DNA of 35,343 nt, taken from contig CAZFMJ010000028.1 of the NCBI GenBank assembly GCA_964520045.1, forward strand, positions 1 through 35,343. Reading direction: 5' to 3'. A model generated the notes under the pieces. That model searched no databases and was not told the origin of the DNA. It saw only the letters and a program-made list of their open reading frames with translations. Shown in pieces: positions 31,335 through 35,343 of this stretch. Source of the stretch: CAZFMJ01 sp964520045 (GTDB lineage Bacteria > Elusimicrobiota > Elusimicrobia > Elusimicrobiales > CAZFMJ01). The translations under genes and the position numbers were made by a program. Numbering within the stretch: the first letter of the stretch is position 1; the number at the start of each line of letters is the position of its first letter.

Positions 31335-31595
31335 ATGAAACGAACGCAAATATATCTTTCCGCAGAGCAATGGCGCCGACTGCACGTTTTAAGCTTTCAG
31401 CTTCATCAATCCATGTCCGGCTTAATACGCGCTGCCCTTGACAGGGTTTACAGCCGTAATAAACTGCCGAATTTTGAGAACGCCGTGAATTCCGCCGCGG
31501 GAATATGGAAAAACCGGAAAGACCTGAGTAATTCAGCGGAATATATCCGAAACCTGCGCAAAGACTCCCGCATGAAAAGGCTTCGCGATGCCTGA
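31335..31595 (+). CDS. Ribbon-helix-helix antitoxin (VapB/CopG-like)
   Basis: An 86-residue antitoxin. The N-terminal strand MKRTQIYLSAEQ and the following helices (LSFQLHQSMSGLIRAAL) give an RHH DNA-binding fold. The C-terminal half (about 45-86, charged, RNLRKDSRMKRLRDA) should wrap the toxin. It overlaps the toxin gene by 8 nt, so the pair is translationally coupled. Autorepression through the palindrome over the -10 is expected for the family. No Shine-Dalgarno is present, consistent with a leaderless mRNA. VapB is my preferred name because the partner is a PIN protein. Confidence 0.88.
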   Translation: MKRTQIYLSAEQWRRLHVLSFQLHQSMSGLIRAALDRVYSRNKLPNFENAVNSAAGIWKNRKDLSNSAEYIRNLRKDSRMKRLRDA

Positions 31596-31974
31596 CATTC
31601 TTCTGGATTCCGATATAGTAATAGCGGTGCTTCGCGGCAGTCAAAAGATAATTGACGAACTTATCCGCCTGGAAAAAACCGGCTGCCGGCTGCTTTACAC
31701 TCCCATAGCAAAAGCAGAAATATATCACGGAATACGCAAGGGAGAAGAAGAAAAAGTAGAGGCTTTCTTCGCAGGCTGCCACTGCCTCCCCATCGCGGAT
31801 GAGGCAGGCGAAAAAGCCGGTTATTATCTGCGCCGATATCATCAAAGCCATGGAGTTGAGATAGCAGACGCTTTTGTAGCCGCGGCCGCAAATATTAATG
31901 ACGCAGTTCTTTTCACCTTGAATCATAAACATTATCCCATGAAGGATGTCGCAATTCACCGCTTTTCCGCATAA
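31588..31974 (+). CDS. vapC: PIN-domain ribonuclease toxin (VapC family)
   Basis: A 128-residue PIN domain with the acidic metal-binding set: D7 in ILLDSDIVI, E44 in AKAEIYHG and D94 in EIADAFVAA. The fourth position falls in LFTLNHKHY, where the usual Asp/Asn is N112. VapC toxins are Mg2+-dependent RNases that cut tRNA or rRNA and halt translation when the antitoxin is lost. The length is typical and the gene looks intact. The module lies between 64-bp direct repeats and opposes the transcription of the two fibre genes around it, suggesting it was inserted there. Confidence 0.93.
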   Translation: MPDILLDSDIVIAVLRGSQKIIDELIRLEKTGCRLLYTPIAKAEIYHGIRKGEEEKVEAFFAGCHCLPIADEAGEKAGYYLRRYHQSHGVEIADAFVAAAANINDAVLFTLNHKHYPMKDVAIHRFSA

Positions 31975-31992
31975 AACCATACCCGCCAAGTA

Positions 31993-32056
31993 TAGTTTTA
32001 TCAGATAATTTTACACTTAACAATACCGGAAATATTTGCCGCATAAAGCGCATAAG
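31993..32056. repeat. 64-bp direct repeat, right copy
   Basis: The partner of 31111-31174, starting 19 nt after the vapC stop. The region it copies is the leader of fibre gene 1, although no fibre gene starts here. Confidence 0.9.
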
Positions 32057-32095
32057 CAAAATTTCAGACAGCCGGTTACCGGTCACTTATGATTC

Positions 32096-32130
32096 TGGAT
32101 TCCCGCTTAGAGATCGCGGGAATGACTTTT
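32096..32130. terminator. Hairpin ATTCCCGC/GCGGGAAT, possible terminator
   Basis: An 8-bp stem (32099-32106 with 32116-32123) has a 9-nt loop, followed by GACTTTTCTCATTTTT. It lies in the convergent space between vapC and fibre gene 2. The wording (GGATTCCCGC...GCGGGAATGAC) resembles a hairpin repeat common in environmental genomes. Confidence 0.5.
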
Positions 32131-32224
32131 CTCATTTTTGCGCATTTTGTGCCTTTTGTGGCCAATTATCTTCGCCGTTCAGTCGTTTCTCACGCGGCCC
32201 AGTTACCCCGGCTGTCTTTCCTCT

Positions 32225-35200
32225 TTATGGCTTCTTTCTCCCACCCATGAACGCTACGCCGTTTTCATACACCGTAAATACCTCCATCTCACCTACGGGA
32301 GCGTTAACGATCAGTTTTCCGCCGGTTGTTCCGTTGCCTATGGTCACGCCTGATGATGTAGTTATGCTGTAATTTGTGCCGCTTCCGCCCGTGATAGTCA
32401 TGGTTGAATTAAGTAAAGTCAAAGAGCCTGTCATTGCCATGGTGGAAACATTGACAATGTCCTTATAATTCATGTTCAAAGTCGTGGTAGCCACATGATT
32501 GCCGAGGTTGTCGCCCGGGTCTACCGGCAGATTGGTAAGCAAAGAGCCGTTGCCGACAAAGTATCCAGCCGACACCCTGCCTGTAACGACATTTATATCA
32601 CCATTGTTCAGTTTTATGCCTGAAGATGTTTCCAAGCTGAATTGCGAATTGCCTGTCGCGGTGAAAGTTCCGCTTGAAGCGGTAACCGAGCCTGCCGCAA
32701 AAGCGCCGGTTGCGTCGCGCTTAACTATGGCTGACGCCGTATTCGCGTTAGTAGCCGCAACCCATGAAGGAGCGGCAGCACCGTTGCTTTGGAGCAGTTT
32801 ATCCGCGTCGCCTGCAGCGGAATCAAGCTGAGAGATAACGCCCGCGTCCGAGAAATACGCTATGTCGCCGTTTGTGGTGCCTGATAAATTTGCGCCTGTT
32901 CCGCCGTAAGTAGCGCTCAGAAGTCCCGTATTGACACTGCCTGCATTCAGATTAGTGAGATTTACAGCATTTACAGAAGGCAGTTTGCCATCGGTAGTCA
33001 TTTGGACAAGCTGGCTAAAGCCGTTAAACGTATTACCCATGAGCGTAACAGATGACGGTTTTGCTGAGAACACATTGCCTTCAAGATGCAGGCTCTGCTC
33101 ATCAGCCGTATAATTTACGATAGAACCCGTGGCGATATCCACCCATCCGGCGCCATTATTCAGCCATAGCTTTTTGTTGGACGAATTATAATAGACTGTT
33201 CCGGAAAAAGCGCCGCTCGGATCGGAAGGCTGACCCGTAAATTCCACGGTGGATGTTTTAACCCCATACGCTGTTCGTATTGTATCGCTCACATCCAATT
33301 TATACATCGGATCGGCTGTTCCTATACCGACATTTCCGGTGGATGTAATTATCACCTGCGTAAAAAGAGCATTCTGAGTAGAACCTGACCCGCTAGGCAC
33401 TGCAGTTTTAAATATTACGCTTCCGCCTGCCCCTGCCCCTGTGCCTTTGCCTCCCGCAAGTATCATATGCGCGCCTGCGATATCCGTTCCTTCAGCGCCC
33501 GAAGCATTTACTGTGACATCATTCGGCCTCGTGCCGGATTGGCCCCGCACTCCGTTTCCAAGATATATATCGCTTATATTTGCGCTCGGGACACTGCTTC
33601 CTATAACCATTTGATTACTAGCCGTAACTTTGGCGCCATATCCAAGCGCGATTGAATTGGTAAGATTGATTCCGATTGTGTCAGACAATGCACCTAACAA
33701 TACATTCAACCCGCCACTTTTGTTTGTATAGCCTGCATCTGTGCCAAGGAATACATTGTCGCTACCGGAACCACTATTGTAGCCGGCACGTTTTCCCAGA
33801 AATATACTGTTATAGCCAAAGTCGCTATTATACCCTGCTTGGCTACCCATAAATATATTGTCAAATCCCGACGAATTATAATACCCGCTTAAATAACCAG
33901 AAAAAATGTTATTGTCGCCTGAATTATTTTGTCCACCAGCCCCATATCCGGTTAAAATATTAAATTGCCCCCCTGTAGAACCATTTTTCCCGATAATAAT
34001 ATTTTTATTCGCAATTATCGCAATTGCTGTTGAACCGCCTATAAGATAGGCACTATTGGACGACGGGATATTAATATCCCCCGCTACGTCTAAAGCATAG
34101 GCGGGATTACTAACCCCCGCGACACCTATTTTGCCAAAAGAAGATACATACAATCCGTACCCACCAGCGGAATGACTGGCTATCAACAAAGGCTGTTCGG
34201 TATTTGTGCTTATATGCAGACTTGCCGACGGCGAAACTCCAAGGCCAAGATTTCCCGACATTATATCTCCGGTTTTAGCCACTTTAGTGCTGTCTGTGCC
34301 CATGAGGCCTGTAAGGCCTGAACCGTTTCCATAGAATGCGCCTATAAATTTCACAGCTTCAATATTTGCGTCTGTTTTAATGCCGGATGATGCGCGTATA
34401 CTATATTGGTTGGCTCCTGTTGCCGTAAATGTTCCGCTTGAGGAGGTGAGCCCGCCATAAGCGCTTAACGCGAACAGGTTTGTATCGCCCGTCGACACAA
34501 TAATCATATTGCCGGAATATCCTGCGGCTGTCGAAACATGAAGTATAGCCTGAGGCGAACCCGTGCTTATGCCTACTTTGCCGTCCTGCTTGATAACCAT
34601 CCTGAGATTGGAATCTTTTTCGCCGATGGAAGTTGTGTAAAACTCAAGCCTGCCGTTAATCACTCCGTCCGCCACGCCGCCCCCGTCGACAATTCCGCTA
34701 ATGCCTGCCCCCTTTGCCCAATCGTTAGCGCCCGTTCCAATTTTGCCAAGAAAATCCATGTCGAATAATACGTCGTTGCTATTGACCGCATTGCCCGCTC
34801 TGGATCTCAAGCCTGCAAGGAAAGGGCTATAGTCGCCGTTATCATCGCCTTCCACTATAATTCCCTGATCCGACGGATCAAAACCGCGGACATGGAGAGC
34901 GGCATAAACGTTCTGTCCGCGCGTTCCTATCCCCACCCTGCCCATTGAAGTAACGGCAAGAGTATAAGAATCATCGGCGGAAGTGCTGACCAAAAGGCCG
35001 TAAAACTGCTTATCATCCCATCTGACATCCAGCCTGCTTCTTGCTTCATTCGTGCCTACGCCTACATTGCCGGATTTCACCGTCAATGTCGCTCCACCCA
35101 CTGAGAATTCCGCGCCTGAAACTGTAAGGGTGGAATTATTAAGCAGGCTCAGCTGGCCGGTCATAAAATCGCCCGCCTTTGCCACTTTAGAATTGACATC

Positions 35201-35343
35201 ACTGCGCAGCGACTCGGTAGACACGTCAAGAGTATTTAGGCGCGTATTTTGCTCAGCGTCCTGTGAACTGAAGATATTCAGCAATCCGGACCCATCGCCT
35301 ACGAAGAAGTTGGCTGCCACGCCCGCATTGCCGCCTACATTTA
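32225..35343 (-). CDS. Giant secreted fibre/adhesin-like repeat protein 2 (5' end beyond window)
   Basis: More than 1030 residues. The frame is open to the window edge and begins mid-domain (NVGGNAGVAANFFVGDGSGL), so the start lies outside; the GTG at 35320 is not a credible start. It uses the same building blocks as fibre protein 1: FVGDGSGL, SSGTFTATG, YSIRASSGIK, GIGTADPMYKLDV, 'PLLIASHSAGGYGLYVSSFGK' modules and one NIFSGYLSGYYN-type array (about 33690-33980). It adds an ATYGGTGANLSGTTNGDI segment typical of phage-tail-fibre-like proteins (about 32830-32910). It ends EVFTVYENGVAFMGGRKKP without an anchor. It shares orientation with fibre protein 1 and is probably a functional paralogue. 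Confidence 0.88.
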   Translation of the reverse strand, partial: NVGGNAGVAANFFVGDGSGLLNIFSSQDAEQNTRLNTLDVSTESLRSDVNSKVAKAGDFMTGQLSLLNNSTLTVSGAEFSVGGATLTVKSGNVGVGTNEARSRLDVRWDDKQFYGLLVSTSADDSYTLAVTSMGRVGIGTRGQNVYAALHVRGFDPSDQGIIVEGDDNGDYSPFLAGLRSRAGNAVNSNDVLFDMDFLGKIGTGANDWAKGAGISGIVDGGGVADGVINGRLEFYTTSIGEKDSNLRMVIKQDGKVGISTGSPQAILHVSTAAGYSGNMIIVSTGDTNLFALSAYGGLTSSSGTFTATGANQYSIRASSGIKTDANIEAVKFIGAFYGNGSGLTGLMGTDSTKVAKTGDIMSGNLGLGVSPSASLHISTNTEQPLLIASHSAGGYGLYVSSFGKIGVAGVSNPAYALDVAGDINIPSSNSAYLIGGSTAIAIIANKNIIIGKNGSTGGQFNILTGYGAGGQNNSGDNNIFSGYLSGYYNSSGFDNIFMGSQAGYNSDFGYNSIFLGKRAGYNSGSGSDNVFLGTDAGYTNKSGGLNVLLGALSDTIGINLTNSIALGYGAKVTASNQMVIGSSVPSANISDIYLGNGVRGQSGTRPNDVTVNASGAEGTDIAGAHMILAGGKGTGAGAGGSVIFKTAVPSGSGSTQNALFTQVIITSTGNVGIGTADPMYKLDVSDTIRTAYGVKTSTVEFTGQPSDPSGAFSGTVYYNSSNKKLWLNNGAGWVDIATGSIVNYTADEQSLHLEGNVFSAKPSSVTLMGNTFNGFSQLVQMTTDGKLPSVNAVNLTNLNAGSVNTGLLSATYGGTGANLSGTTNGDIAYFSDAGVISQLDSAAGDADKLLQSNGAAAPSWVAATNANTASAIVKRDATGAFAAGSVTASSGTFTATGNSQFSLETSSGIKLNNGDINVVTGRVSAGYFVGNGSLLTNLPVDPGDNLGNHVATTTLNMNYKDIVNVSTMAMTGSLTLLNSTMTITGGSGTNYSITTSSGVTIGNGTTGGKLIVNAPVGEMEVFTVYENGVAFMGGRKKP

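Noticed and set aside
24828..35343. Prophage tail-fibre region
   Set aside because: Fibre-like modules are present but there is no other phage gene (capsid, terminase, portal, tail tube) in the window, and fibre protein 1 has a signal peptide.

Overview
The window looks like part of a scaffolded metagenome assembly from an uncultivated Gram-negative (diderm) bacterium. Evidence for this is an outer-membrane beta-barrel ending in Phe, OmpA/MotB-type peptidoglycan-binding domains, many signal peptides and two N-gaps. The mix of a GH57/DUF4912 pair, very large fibre proteins with 'GIGT..P.A.LHV' and 'NIF.GY.AG' repeats, and kelch/FN3 proteins with FlgD-like C-termini makes Elusimicrobiota my best guess. 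No rRNA or tRNA is present to test it.

Layout. 33-2523 (-): a translationally coupled DUF4912 protein and GH57 branching enzyme. 2757-9402: mntP, a secreted S8 protease (+), a secreted two-HKD phospholipase D-like protein, YbaB/EbfC, an APC amino-acid permease and a secreted protein of unknown function. 9685-10395 (+): an exported FKBP isomerase. 10669-16105 (+): the most unusual block, a FliF(C-terminal)-FliG chimera followed by MotA, two different MotB proteins and an exported TPR protein. It is faced by a convergent outer-membrane barrel gene (16309-18360). 18438-23079 (-): a frameshifted kelch/FN3 surface protein. 23044-24077: a RAYT-type transposase between inverted repeats. 24104-24745 (-): a DUF1566 lectin-like protein. 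24828-31089 and 32225-window end (-): two giant fibre-like proteins, separated by a leaderless-looking vapBC module between 64-bp direct repeats.

How it may work together. The FliFG-MotA-MotB-MotB block has the parts of a minimal rotary motor: a membrane-anchored ring subunit, switch/torque domains and a peptidoglycan-anchored stator. No flagellar export, rod, hook or filament gene is present in the window. With the TPR protein, the barrel and the giant fibres it could drive an envelope function such as gliding or force transduction. That is inference.

The non-coding space is dense in structure. Degenerate arrays with a 7-nt period (GGTAGAC-like, GGCTGAA-like and others) occupy most intergenic spacers. 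Several palindromic elements occur, one in two copies whose stems differ yet stay paired. A recurrent GGNC/TTT/GNCC motif sits in three leaders. In at least three places these repeats encode the ends of proteins.
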